A DNA stretch of 46,597 bases from an uncultured Candidatus Saccharibacteria bacterium (GTDB lineage: Bacteria; Patescibacteriota; Saccharimonadia; Saccharimonadales; Saccharimonadaceae): NCBI GenBank assembly GCA_947305705.1, contig CAMZEB010000005.1:1-46597 (forward strand), given 5' to 3'. The translations under genes and the position numbers were made by a program. Under the pieces are notes generated by a model, which worked only from the letters and a program-made list of their open reading frames with translations, made no database searches and was not told the DNA's origin. Of this stretch, positions 24,589 to 32,752 are shown piece after piece; position 1 is the first letter of the stretch; each line of letters opens with the position of its first letter.

Positions 24589-25866
24589 ATGAAATTTACT
24601 ACGAATAAGAAGAAGACCTCCGTCGAGTTTGACGTTGAGTTTACTAGCAAGGATTTTGAGCCTGCACGTCTAAAAGCACTTGCTCGCCTTGCCCGCAATC
24701 TAAAAATCCCTGGCTTCCGCAATGGTAAAGCCCCAGCAAACGTTGTTGAGCAGCACGTTAACCCAAATGAGCTAGCTATGCAGACGCTAGACATTATGGT
24801 TCGCGAAGCTATACCAAAAATCTACACCGAAGCCAAGCTTCAGCCAATTTCGGCACCAAATGTCGATATCAAGAAATTCGTTCCAGGCGAAACCGCTGAA
24901 GTTACGATTAGCTCCGACATTATGCCAGATGTAAAACTCGCAGACTATACGAAGCTCAAAGCTAAGTATGAGAAGCCAGAAGTTGGCGCAAAAGATGTTG
25001 ACGATGTCTTGAATCGCATCGCTGAGAGCTATGCTGAAAGCAAAGTCGTCAAGCGTGCCGCAAAATTAACCGACGAAGTGATAATCGATTTTGTCGGCAA
25101 AAAAGACGGCGTCGCTTTTGATGGTGGTTCGGCGAAAGATTTCAAGCTCAGACTCGGCTCTGGCCAGTTCATCCCGGGCTTCGAAGAAGGAATTGTTGGC
25201 CACGAATCTGGCGATAAGTTCGATTTGAATCTAAAATTCCCGAAAGAATACCATAGCAAAGAACTTGCTGGCGCAGCGGTCGTATTCGAAGTCCTCGTCA
25301 AACAGGTCAACGAAATGGCTACGCCAAAAATTGACGACGAACTCGCCAAGAAGACCGGTGCTTTCCCAACCCTCAAAGAGCTAAAAGCAGACATTAAGAA
25401 AAACCTCGAGGCTCAGGCGGAGCAACGCGCCGAGGAATCTTACCAAGATGCGCTCTTAAACGAATTAGTCCAAGGTTCTAAGACTGAGGCGCCAGAAGCC
25501 CTTGTTAAAGAGCAGGCTGAGCATATCAAAGGCGATTTACTTCAGAATCTCAAGGCGCGTGGTTCTAACCTTGAAGAATATTTGGCTCAAACCAAGCAAA
25601 CCGAAGAGCAGTGGGAGAAGAATATCACCGAGAATGCAGCTAATCGTGTTATTGGCCACATCGTCATCGCAAAACTCGGTGAAGAGCTAGATATTAAAGT
25701 TACCGACGAAGAGCTAAATAAGCAAGTTGCCGAAATGCAGGCTGTCTATGCAAAGAGCCCTGAAGCGCTCAAAGAGCTTCAGACTCCAGAGGCTGTTGCG
25801 TCAATTCGCAATCGTATGCGCATTGAGAAGACTATGAAGAAACTTGCCGACCTCAACCGCAAATAA
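24589..25866 (+). CDS. tig: trigger factor, ribosome-associated chaperone
   Basis: 425 residues, near the usual 430. The ribosome-binding domain has LKIPGFRNGKAPANVV, matching the GFRxGKxP signature. The FKBP-type prolyl isomerase domain follows (GSGQFIPGFEEGIVGHESGD, then GAAVVFEVLVKQV), and then the helical SurA-like C-terminal arm ending with RIEKTMKKLADLN. It holds nascent chains at the exit tunnel. It is a single-gene unit closed by a bidirectional terminator. Confidence 0.96.
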   Translation: MKFTTNKKKTSVEFDVEFTSKDFEPARLKALARLARNLKIPGFRNGKAPANVVEQHVNPNELAMQTLDIMVREAIPKIYTEAKLQPISAPNVDIKKFVPGETAEVTISSDIMPDVKLADYTKLKAKYEKPEVGAKDVDDVLNRIAESYAESKVVKRAAKLTDEVIIDFVGKKDGVAFDGGSAKDFKLRLGSGQFIPGFEEGIVGHESGDKFDLNLKFPKEYHSKELAGAAVVFEVLVKQVNEMATPKIDDELAKKTGAFPTLKELKADIKKNLEAQAEQRAEESYQDALLNELVQGSKTEAPEALVKEQAEHIKGDLLQNLKARGSNLEEYLAQTKQTEEQWEKNITENAANRVIGHIVIAKLGEELDIKVTDEELNKQVAEMQAVYAKSPEALKELQTPEAVASIRNRMRIEKTMKKLADLNRK

Positions 25867-25870
25867 ACAT

Positions 25871-25900
25871 AAAAATAGCCCAGCAATTGGGCTATTTTTT
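25871..25900. terminator. bidirectional terminator between tig and the alkD unit
   Basis: AAAAATAGCCCA / TGGGCTATTTTT with a 5-base loop. T-runs on both strands serve tig on plus and the small gene at 25892 on minus; the latter's last codons lie inside the hairpin. Confidence 0.9.
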
Positions 25901-26092
25901 GTTGGCGAGATGCCAGTGGTCGCCGTATTCGCATTTGTAGACGTCGAGCGAATTAACCGGTAGACCGTATTCGTATTCGACTAGGCGCGCAGAATCTTCC
26001 GCCGTCTCTCTGTCTGGGTAGCAAATTTTATGTTTGTCATTTACCCAGCATTTCTCTGGCTCGTAGGGAAGCGGTCTCTTTGAACGTGGCAT
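25892..26092 (-). CDS. small conserved-looking protein, unknown
   Basis: 66 residues, unrecognised. It has two cysteines and several aromatic/histidine residues (KCWVNDKHKICYPDRETAE, then YKCEYGDHWHLANKK), so a small metal-binding fold is possible; the pairs C..C and HWH are the candidate ligands. Its ATG overlaps the stop of the AlkD-like gene by one base (TAATG), so it is probably translated by coupling with that DNA repair gene. The stop TAG lies within the shared terminator. Confidence 0.75.
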   Translation of the reverse strand: MPRSKRPLPYEPEKCWVNDKHKICYPDRETAEDSARLVEYEYGLPVNSLDVYKCEYGDHWHLANKK

Positions 26093-26787
26093 TAGAATTC
26101 TCCCCTTAGAAACTGCTTGCGCTGGGCTTCTGGCATACGCTCAATCGCATAACGGAGTGTCGTGCGCGACATTTGGCTATAGTGGTCGATAATAAATGAT
26201 TCGACGAAATGCTTATCGACGCGCCAGTAGATTTCGCGCAACATCCAGCCGCAGGCCTTATGAATAAGTGGCTCTTTGTCGCCGAGCAACTGCTCAATAA
26301 TTTCAGGTCCATCGCCGAGTACTCCGTGCCGATAAAATGCCATATAACTCACGACCGCAATGCGGCGCTCCCAGAGATTTTTACTCTTGGCGAGTTTGTG
26401 AAAAATCTTCTCGTCGTGATGCTCGAGCGCCCACATCCCGAGGATTCGCCAAGTAATTACATCGACTAAATCCCAGTTATTGACGCCCTCGAGATTGTCT
26501 AGCAGAATTTGGCGGGATTGATCCGGGTTTTTCTTATACTGCGCAACCAGGATTTCTAGCGCCGCAAAGCGATGCTCGTGGACCTTAGAATGGAGCAGTT
26601 CGGCAATTTCGCCAGCCGGCATAGTTTTGTATTTTAACGCAATTTTTCGCGCCTCTGGCACGCTAACTCCGAGCAAAATATCGCCTTCGCCATAACCGCC
26701 CGGGCAGATGCCGAAAAAATGCGACGTCGCCTCGATACGTTCGGGGTTGATGTGCTTGTCGAATTCGGCAATCAGCTGCTCTTTCAT
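26092..26787 (-). CDS. AlkD-like DNA glycosylase (HEAT-repeat alkylation repair)
   Basis: 231 residues from the preferred start MKEQLIAEFD. The start at 26787 is chosen over 26805 because a TGC-TTAAAT element ends six bases upstream of it, so 26805 would lie in the promoter. AlkD features are VSVPEARKIA, SKVHEHRFAALEIL, NNWDLVDVITW, NLWERRIAVVS and KACGWMLREI. Trp105 and Asp109 have the same four-residue spacing as the base-excising Trp/Asp pair of Bacillus AlkD, and the later GW matches its third tryptophan. It would remove bulky or positively charged alkyl purines. Confidence 0.9.
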   Translation of the reverse strand: MKEQLIAEFDKHINPERIEATSHFFGICPGGYGEGDILLGVSVPEARKIALKYKTMPAGEIAELLHSKVHEHRFAALEILVAQYKKNPDQSRQILLDNLEGVNNWDLVDVITWRILGMWALEHHDEKIFHKLAKSKNLWERRIAVVSYMAFYRHGVLGDGPEIIEQLLGDKEPLIHKACGWMLREIYWRVDKHFVESFIIDHYSQMSRTTLRYAIERMPEAQRKQFLRGEF

Positions 26788-26793
26788 AGCTAT

Positions 26794-26802
26794 ATTTAAG
26801 CA
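26794..26802 (-). promoter_or_regulatory. extended -10 promoter, apparently leaderless alkD
   Basis: Minus strand TGC-TTAAAT, then ATAGCT, then ATG. The hexamer is weak (4 of 6) but has the TG extension. Confidence 0.45.
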
Positions 26803-26815
26803 CATTTACGCCGCA

Positions 26816-26843
26816 TTGACTACTGGCGATTTTATGCTATAAT
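26816..26843 (+). promoter_or_regulatory. strong promoter of the orphan gene at 26898
   Basis: TTGACT at 26816-26821 and TGC-TATAAT with the hexamer at 26838-26843, spacer 16. The leader of about 50 bases ends in AGAAAGGGGG. Confidence 0.85.
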
Positions 26844-26897
26844 TTTTATCGTTATGGTCCATTATGGGCTATGGTTCTTCACAGAAAGGGGGCGCTT

Positions 26898-27494
26898 ATG
26901 CGTAACAGATTACCAAAGAGATTTGAGTTCCGTATCCCGGAGCAGTTGATGCTTGATAGGCTGCAAAAAGGAGATGTGGGAGTTTTCGAAGACGAACTAA
27001 TCTTCCGTGACAGCGGCTATGTTGTCAGTGAGGTCGCTCGTGTCCGTGGCGGATATCTAGTAGGAATCAATGTTGATGCGCTGATCGATATCGACGATGA
27101 TTACTACGTCCAGATTGAAGACAGGCTTGAAAGCAAAATTCATTTCCTGTCGTTATTCGTCAAGGATTCGAAAATCTATAACCCTATCATCGTTACTGAT
27201 GATGAGGAAGGCTTGTCTGACGTAGAGGTGCTCCTGTATCTTATCGATGCAGAGAATACTCAAAAGGTCAAAAAACCAAAGTTTGATTTCGAAATAATTG
27301 ACCCAGACGAGCAAAAAGCCGTAAGAGCATTTTTCCGAGGCGAAAGACGATTCGTGATGCTGGACAATGATCTGGATATGACCTACGAGAGTACTGATGG
27401 CAATCCTATTGACTACGTGAGTGGTTTCATTCGCATCGGCAAGCGCGAGTATGCCTTGTATTTCGGCTTTATGATAGTCGAAATCATAAGGTAG
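26898..27494 (+). CDS. orphan acidic protein, unknown
   Basis: 198 residues from ATG 26898, chosen for the AAAGGGGG Shine-Dalgarno seven bases upstream; an ATG at 26871 is too close to the promoter and has none. Soluble, acidic, no recognised family, with stretches such as GDVGVFEDELIF, VDALIDIDDDYYVQ and FEIIDPDEQKAVRAF. AGA/AGG arginine codons are frequent, unlike neighbours. Single-gene unit with its own consensus promoter and terminator, like 7417, 15924 and 22471. Confidence 0.75.
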   Translation: MRNRLPKRFEFRIPEQLMLDRLQKGDVGVFEDELIFRDSGYVVSEVARVRGGYLVGINVDALIDIDDDYYVQIEDRLESKIHFLSLFVKDSKIYNPIIVTDDEEGLSDVEVLLYLIDAENTQKVKKPKFDFEIIDPDEQKAVRAFFRGERRFVMLDNDLDMTYESTDGNPIDYVSGFIRIGKREYALYFGFMIVEIIR

Positions 27495-27499
27495 CGCCA

Positions 27500-27526
27500 A
27501 AAACCCGCTATTAGTAGCGGGTTTTT
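27500..27526. terminator. bidirectional terminator
   Basis: AAAACCCGCTA-TTAG-TAGCGGGTTTTT serves the orphan gene on plus and the Erm-like gene on minus, whose stop is at 27525-27527. Confidence 0.92.
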
Positions 27527-28076
27527 ATTGGTCGCGGCGTTTTAGCTCTAGAAGAACCGTTGGGACGGCTGGCGGCGGAGTGAAATATTCAGGTTTTAAA
27601 GGCAGGCGAATGCGTGGCTCGTAATGGACAAATAATTGCTTACCGAGTTGCGACGTGTAATGCCTGTCGTTATTGAGCAATTTCAACGCAAATTGCTTCT
27701 GTAGTATCAGGTAAATCGCTTTTGGTGGGTTTTCAGCCTCGTCGAGCTTATGAAGAATTGCGGAACTTAGATGAAAAGGCGGATTCGCGAATATTTTGTA
27801 ATCGCCGTCTGGTAGCTCAAAGTTCATAAAATCCTGCTCGACAACTATGACGTTTTCATATTTGCTGACATTTTTGCGCAACTTCTCAGCGGTCTCATGG
27901 TCTGGTTCGATCGCGATAACTTTTTGACAACGACGCGCGAGCGCGGCCGTAATAACGCCAGAGCCGGCCCCAATATCGAGCACGATGTCGCGCTTCTTGA
28001 TATTGCTATGGCCGATCAAAAAACCAGCAAGCTTCGGCCCGCGCAAAAAATGTTGAGACAGCTGATATTTACGCAT
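27525..28076 (-). CDS. short Erm/KsgA-family rRNA adenine N6-methyltransferase
   Basis: 183 residues from ATG 28076. Family features are YQLSQHFLRGPKLAGFLI at the N-terminus, SAM motif DIGAGSG at 34-40, IAIEPDHETAEKL, QDFMNFELPDGDYKIFANPPF with the catalytic NPPF at 98-101, and the close EYFTPPPAVPTVLLEL. It lacks the C-terminal helical domain of typical Erm and KsgA (245-270 residues) and resembles the short mycobacterial Erm(37) in layout, for example the PPPxVxxVLL ending and the LQKQFALKLL block. The target is therefore probably 23S A2058 rather than the KsgA adenines, but this is inference. It overlaps the stop of the SpoU gene by 8 bases. Confidence 0.85.
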   Translation of the reverse strand: MRKYQLSQHFLRGPKLAGFLIGHSNIKKRDIVLDIGAGSGVITAALARRCQKVIAIEPDHETAEKLRKNVSKYENVIVVEQDFMNFELPDGDYKIFANPPFHLSSAILHKLDEAENPPKAIYLILQKQFALKLLNNDRHYTSQLGKQLFVHYEPRIRLPLKPEYFTPPPAVPTVLLELKRRDQ

Positions 28077-28617
28077 CTGGCAACAACCCGAGCTGGCGTA
28101 CAGCTTCATACATTGCGACGGCAGAAGCGCAACCGACGTTAATGGAGCGCGTTGAACCTAATTGTTCGATATAAAATGCCTGGTCGGACGCATCGAGCAG
28201 CTCCTGAGAAATACCGTCCGATTCGGAGCCAAACACGAGAATTGAATTTGGTGTGATTTTCGTTTTTGCGAGCGCCTTGGATTCCGGGCGATTATTGTCG
28301 ACCGCGACCACATTCATTCCGCGCGCGTGCGCATCGTCTACAAACTCTGCAACCGTAGCGAAATGGTCGATATGAAGATATTTGTCAGTTACCATTGCGC
28401 CGCGACGATTGTATTTGCGCTTGCCAATAATATGAACGCGCGCAACATTAAAAGCATTCGCATTGCGAACGACTGTCCCGATATTAAAATCGTGCGCCAA
28501 ATTTTCAATTGCAACCTCTATCGGGATGCGAGTTTTATCAAGCTCAGCGACAATCTCTTCGTTTGGAAGACCCTTAAACTTGTCTATAAGATTGCGCGTG
28601 TCAGTTTTTGTGTCCAT
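28069..28617 (-). CDS. SpoU/TrmH-family RNA 2'-O-methyltransferase
   Basis: 182 residues. The three SPOUT motifs are present: the Asn/Arg segment DFNIGTVVRNANAFNVARVHIIG, then SILVFGSESDGIS, then SINVGCASAVAMYEAVRQL. It would methylate a ribose in tRNA or rRNA; the exact position cannot be read. The start ATG 28617 is preferred, 13 bases after an extended -10. A TTG seven bases after that -10 is in frame and would give a leaderless start two codons earlier. It is co-transcribed with the Erm-like gene, making a two-gene RNA modification unit. Confidence 0.9.
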   Translation of the reverse strand: MDTKTDTRNLIDKFKGLPNEEIVAELDKTRIPIEVAIENLAHDFNIGTVVRNANAFNVARVHIIGKRKYNRRGAMVTDKYLHIDHFATVAEFVDDAHARGMNVVAVDNNRPESKALAKTKITPNSILVFGSESDGISQELLDASDQAFYIEQLGSTRSINVGCASAVAMYEAVRQLGLLPDA

Positions 28618-28630
28618 AATCAATAATTCC

Positions 28631-28679
28631 ATTATACCACAAAACGGGCTAAAAGTCAATAAAACGTATATGGTATAAT
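28631..28679. promoter_or_regulatory. divergent extended -10 promoters
   Basis: Minus strand TGG-TATAAT (hexamer at 28631-28636) for the SpoU unit and plus strand TGG-TATAAT (28671-28679) for the Mur ligase unit. The plus element ends seven bases before the ATG at 28687, with no Shine-Dalgarno. Confidence 0.75.
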
Positions 28680-28686
28680 ATAGCAA

Positions 28687-29955
28687 ATGGCAGTAATAGC
28701 TAAACTCAAAAAGAAATTCTATTTTGTAGCAGCAGGCTACTTTAAATTTTTCGCTAACATTTCTCTTAAGAAATGGCATCCGCGCATTGTTATTATTACT
28801 GGCTCGGCTGGCAAGACTACGATGCTGAACCTCGTCGAGAGTCAGCTCGGCGACAAGGCGCATTATTCGCATAATGCCAACTCTGCGTTCGGTATCGCTT
28901 TTGATATTCTCGGTCAAAAAGGTGTCACGGGGAGCCGACTCCATTGGGTTGGCCTTATCCTGAAAACTCCGTTTCTTGGTCTGTTTTATAAGCGTCGCGA
29001 AAAATTCTATATTGTCGAGTGTGACGGCGAGCGCCCGCACGAGGCGGAATTTGTCGCAAAATGGCTAAAGCCAGAAGTCTCCTGTTGGGTGAGCCTCGGC
29101 CGTTCTCACGCAGTTTTCTATGAAAAAGAAGTTACCAGTGGCCGCTTTATAAATATCGACGAGGCGATTGCTCACGAGTTTGCGACAATTCCAGAAAACA
29201 CGAAAAAGCTCGTCCTGATTGACGGTGACAATGAGACGATGCGCGAAAAATGCGCAAATCTCAAGGCGAAGGTCGTTGCTGTCGAGCGCAAGCAGCTCAA
29301 AAGTTACGAAGTTTATCCAGAAAAGGCGATTTTTGAGATCGGTCGTCATAAATTTGAATTTCACGAGCCGATGCCGCGCGACGTGACTACGCAGATTTTG
29401 ATGCTAGACAAATTGATGGATTATCTTGGCCTGAAGATTACTACTGACCTCGAGAATTTCAAGATGCCGCCAGCTCGTAGTAATTTTCTCCGTGGCAAGA
29501 ATGGAATTAAGATCATTGACTCGAGCTATAACGCACATATTATCAGTATGACGACGGTTCTAGATATGGTGCGCGAGCTTCACGCGACGCATAAGTGGCT
29601 CGTTATTGGAGACATTATTGATCAGGGCAATCTTGAGGGCGAGGAACATAAGAAACTCGCGCAATTGCTGCTCGATACAAAAGTCGAGAAGATTGTGATG
29701 ATTGGTCGCCGCACGAAAAAATACACCGCGCCGCTCCTAGAGGACAAATGTGATTACGAGTCTTTCGACAAGCCGCAGCAGGCGCTCAAATATCTCGAAG
29801 AGAACCTCACTGGCAAAGAGACGGTTATATTCAAAGGTAGTCAATATCTCGAATGGATTGTCGAGAAATTACTCGAAAATCCAGATGATGTCGTAAAATT
29901 AGCGCGTCAGGACGCTGCACACAAAAAGCGCCGCGCAAGTTGGGGATTAAACTAA
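28687..29955 (+). CDS. Mur ligase family protein (MurF-like)
   Basis: 422 residues. The ATP site is GSAGKTT at residues 39-45. NANSAFGIAFDILG follows, with the later blocks PPARSNFLRGKNGIKIIDSSYNAH (compare GR...DDAYNAN of MurF), KWLVIGDIIDQG and TVIFKGSQYLEWIVEKLL (compare LVKGSRxxxME). This points to the D-Ala-D-Ala-adding MurF type. It is shorter at the N-terminus than E. coli MurF (452), with a basic hydrophobic start rather than a full UDP-binding domain, so the substrate could be lipid-linked. First gene of the wall operon; TAATG overlap with the hydrolase. Confidence 0.85.
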   Translation: MAVIAKLKKKFYFVAAGYFKFFANISLKKWHPRIVIITGSAGKTTMLNLVESQLGDKAHYSHNANSAFGIAFDILGQKGVTGSRLHWVGLILKTPFLGLFYKRREKFYIVECDGERPHEAEFVAKWLKPEVSCWVSLGRSHAVFYEKEVTSGRFINIDEAIAHEFATIPENTKKLVLIDGDNETMREKCANLKAKVVAVERKQLKSYEVYPEKAIFEIGRHKFEFHEPMPRDVTTQILMLDKLMDYLGLKITTDLENFKMPPARSNFLRGKNGIKIIDSSYNAHIISMTTVLDMVRELHATHKWLVIGDIIDQGNLEGEEHKKLAQLLLDTKVEKIVMIGRRTKKYTAPLLEDKCDYESFDKPQQALKYLEENLTGKETVIFKGSQYLEWIVEKLLENPDDVVKLARQDAAHKKRRASWGLN

Positions 29956-30644
29956 TGAAAAAACTCTATATCATTCACGGTTGGACTTATCGACCAGAAC
30001 CGTGGCACGAAGTCATTGCTGAGCTTAAAAAACTCGGCGTCGAGGCAGAGCTGCTAAGAGTTCCTGGGCTTGGCACGAAATCCGACAAAGTCTTTACAAT
30101 TGAAGATTACGTTAAATGGGCGCGCGAAAAGCTGCCAAAGGGGAGCTACGCGTTGGGGCACAGCAACGGCGGCCGTATTTTGTTGAATCTACTCGAAAAA
30201 GAACCAGATTATTTGAGTGGCGTGATTCTACTTGATAGTGCTGGTGTTTGGGAAAAAGAGAACCGTCGCCTCGTACTAAAGGCACTTTCGAAGGCGTTTG
30301 CTCCTCTCAAGAAATCCAAGTTAATTCGCAAAGCGGTTCATCGTCTGATCGGTGCAAACGACTACGAAAATGCGCCAGAAAATATGAAGAAGACGCTCGA
30401 TAATATGATTAATTCCGATAAGACTCTCGATATTTCAAAAGTCACCACAAAGGCTTATATTGTCTGGGGCGAAGACGACCAAACCACGCCGCTCCGCCAA
30501 GGAAAGAAAATGCACGAGCAGCTGCCGAATTCCAAGCTAACCACAAAGCCAGGCTGGCGCCACTCGCACTACCTTGTTTCCTCTAGCGAACTCGCGGCCG
30601 AGATTGCAAAACAGTACAAAGAATTAGTGGGGGCGGATAAATGA
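29955..30644 (+). CDS. alpha/beta hydrolase
   Basis: 229 residues from ATG 29955, which overlaps the previous stop by one base. It opens MKKLYIIHGWTYRPEPWHEV. The nucleophile elbow is GHSNGGR, with a DSAG after the next strand, the acid region WGEDDQTTP and the catalytic histidine in GWRHSHYL. The substrate is unknown; its place between a Mur ligase and FemAB genes suggests cell-envelope esters or lipids. ATGA overlap with the next gene. Confidence 0.88.
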   Translation: MKKLYIIHGWTYRPEPWHEVIAELKKLGVEAELLRVPGLGTKSDKVFTIEDYVKWAREKLPKGSYALGHSNGGRILLNLLEKEPDYLSGVILLDSAGVWEKENRRLVLKALSKAFAPLKKSKLIRKAVHRLIGANDYENAPENMKKTLDNMINSDKTLDISKVTTKAYIVWGEDDQTTPLRQGKKMHEQLPNSKLTTKPGWRHSHYLVSSSELAAEIAKQYKELVGADK

Positions 30645-31657
30645 TGCGTCTTCAAGAAATATCGCCAGAAACGCTCGATTCCTATGTTCAGAAATCTCAT
30701 CCGGAGGCGAACTTTTTGCAGACCTCGACCTGGGGTAAAGTATACGAAAAAGACGGCAAAAAAGTGTTTTATTTTGGCCTCTATGACGACAAAAAACTCA
30801 TTGGTTCTAGCGTAGTTATCCTCAAGCCAGCAAAGCGTGGTCGTTATCTAGAAATTCCAGGCGGGCCGCTGCTCGATTGGGATGGCGATATCAAGACGCT
30901 TCGTTTCTTTTTGAAAGAAATTGCGAAAATTGCCGCACGAGAAAAATGTGTGTTTGTTCGTATGCGACCTAATATTCCAGATACTGAGCAGCACCGAAAG
31001 CTTGCCGAACGTCTCAATCTCGTCAAATCCCCAATGCATCTTCATGCTGAGCATACGGTGATGCTGGATATTACGAAATCCGAAGATGAATTGCTGACCG
31101 AGATGCGTCGCCAGACTCGCTACGAAGTGCGCCGCGCCGAAAAACTCGGCATAAAAGTGACTTACGATGACTCTGAAAAAGCCTTCAATGATTTTTACGA
31201 TTTGCAGCTGCAGACTGCGGAGCGCCAAGGTTTTATTCCGTCAACGCGCCACCTAATTCTTGCTCAGCACGAAGTGTTTGGTGAAAAGGCCCGCATCTAT
31301 ACGGCTACGCTTGATGGCAAAGTCCTCGCAAAAGGTGAGATTTTGCTTCAAGCTCCAGAGGCGATTTATCACGAGGCAGCATCGACACTTGACGGCCGCA
31401 AGCTTCCTGGCGCCTACGCGCTACAGTGGCAGGTGATAAAAGATGCGAAAGCTCTCGGCCTCAAGCGCTACAATCTATTTGGCATTGCACCACCAAATTC
31501 GCCACACCATCGCTATGCTGGCGTTACAACTTTCAAAACCGGCTTCGGCGGTGAGCAAGTTGCTTATCTGTCGGCGCACGACTTAGTGATAAAGAAATTC
31601 CGTTACCGATTCGTTCATCTATTAGAAACCATACGCAAGAAAAAACGCCACCTATAG
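30641..31657 (+). CDS. FemAB/FemX-like aminoacyl-tRNA-dependent peptidyltransferase, copy 1
   Basis: 338 residues. GNAT-type double domain: ANFLQTSTWGKVYEKDGKKVFYFGL at the N-terminus, YLEIPGGPLLDW, VRMRPNIPDTE, RRQTRYEVRRAEKLGIKV and the C-terminal HEAASTLDGRKLPGAYALQWQVIKDA and LKRYNLFGI. Fem proteins add amino acids from tRNA to the peptidoglycan stem to make the cross-bridge. It lacks the coiled-coil arm of staphylococcal FemA, as in the smaller FemX type. The following gene is a paralogue. Confidence 0.88.
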   Translation: MMRLQEISPETLDSYVQKSHPEANFLQTSTWGKVYEKDGKKVFYFGLYDDKKLIGSSVVILKPAKRGRYLEIPGGPLLDWDGDIKTLRFFLKEIAKIAAREKCVFVRMRPNIPDTEQHRKLAERLNLVKSPMHLHAEHTVMLDITKSEDELLTEMRRQTRYEVRRAEKLGIKVTYDDSEKAFNDFYDLQLQTAERQGFIPSTRHLILAQHEVFGEKARIYTATLDGKVLAKGEILLQAPEAIYHEAASTLDGRKLPGAYALQWQVIKDAKALGLKRYNLFGIAPPNSPHHRYAGVTTFKTGFGGEQVAYLSAHDLVIKKFRYRFVHLLETIRKKKRHL

Positions 31658-31664
31658 GAGAAAT

Positions 31665-32684
31665 ATGAGAATAATTGACGCAGATAATCAGAAAAAATGG
31701 GACGATTTTGTCACGTCGCATCCAGATGCGAATTTCTTACATTCTTGGGCTTGGGGTGATTTTCACGAAGCGCGCGGCAAAAAAGTCGTCCGCCGTATCG
31801 CTCTTGATGACAATGACGCTATTATTGCAGCCTATGTTGGCCAAGTGGAGACTGCGAAACGTGGAACTTATATGGCGATTGCGGGCGGTCCAATTATGGA
31901 TTGGTCCAAAAAATCGCTTCGTGAAGCAGTATTTCAAGATATTCGCTCCCAGGCAGAGGCGGCGCACTGCGTTTTTGTTCGCATCCGCCCACAGATAGAA
32001 GAAACGCCAAAAAACCGCGAATTATTTAAAAAATTAGGATTAAAACCAGCTCCGATTTATCTATCGGTTGAGTATGCTGGAATTTTGGACCTCAATAAGA
32101 CTGAGGAAGAAATACTCGCCGGTGCCGCGCAAGGGCTACGCCGCAAAATTCGCAAGGCAGAGAAAAACGATATTACAGTCGAAACTAGCACTAATCCAAA
32201 GGATATTCACGAATTCTATCAGATTGAGCTCGAGACGGCGAAACGTCACGGCTTCGTGGAATTTTCTGAAAGCTTCCTTACGAAGCAGTTCGAAGCCTTC
32301 GCAAAATATGATGAAGTTAAGCTATATACGGCAAAACTCGGCAAAGATATACTCGCGCAGAATTTTATGATTTTCTATGGCAACGAGGCGTCTTATCATT
32401 ATGGCGTTTCCACCGAACTAGGCACGAAGTATTCCGGCGCTCCGCTACTGCATATGCAGGCGATGCGTGATGCGCGTGAGCGTGGTATCAAGCGCTACAA
32501 TTTTTGGGGAATTACTGGTATTGACGAAACGAAACATCGTTTTTATGGCGTCAGTCAGTTCAAACGTAGTTTCGGCGTTGAAGAGTTAAAATATTTGCAC
32601 GCTCACGATATGGTGATAAATCCGCTAAAATACAAACTCGACTATATCGTAGAAAAAACTCGCGCAAAAATCCGCCACGTTTAG
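31665..32684 (+). CDS. FemAB/FemX-like peptidyltransferase, copy 2
   Basis: 339 residues, clearly paralogous to the gene before it (ANFLHSWAWGDFHEARGKKVV, YMAIAGGPIMDW, FVRIRPQIEETP, LRRKIRKAEKNDI, LLHMQAMRDARERGIKRYNFWGI). Shine-Dalgarno AGGAG, 7 bases between genes. With two transferases the bridge may be built from two amino acids added in order, or each may act on a different stem; this is inference. A hairpin near its stop may end the operon. Confidence 0.88.
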   Translation: MRIIDADNQKKWDDFVTSHPDANFLHSWAWGDFHEARGKKVVRRIALDDNDAIIAAYVGQVETAKRGTYMAIAGGPIMDWSKKSLREAVFQDIRSQAEAAHCVFVRIRPQIEETPKNRELFKKLGLKPAPIYLSVEYAGILDLNKTEEEILAGAAQGLRRKIRKAEKNDITVETSTNPKDIHEFYQIELETAKRHGFVEFSESFLTKQFEAFAKYDEVKLYTAKLGKDILAQNFMIFYGNEASYHYGVSTELGTKYSGAPLLHMQAMRDARERGIKRYNFWGITGIDETKHRFYGVSQFKRSFGVEELKYLHAHDMVINPLKYKLDYIVEKTRAKIRHV

Positions 32685-32696
32685 GGGTGGATTTCT
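32668..32696 (+). terminator. probable terminator at the end of the FemAB operon
   Basis: AAATCCGCCAC / GGGTGGATTT hairpin overlapping the stop codon, followed by a short T-rich tract (TTTCTT). Confidence 0.5.
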
Positions 32697-32752
32697 TGCA
32701 AAAAGCATAAGCTTGTTATATTCTATAAATAGACATATAAGGAGCTTTTTAA

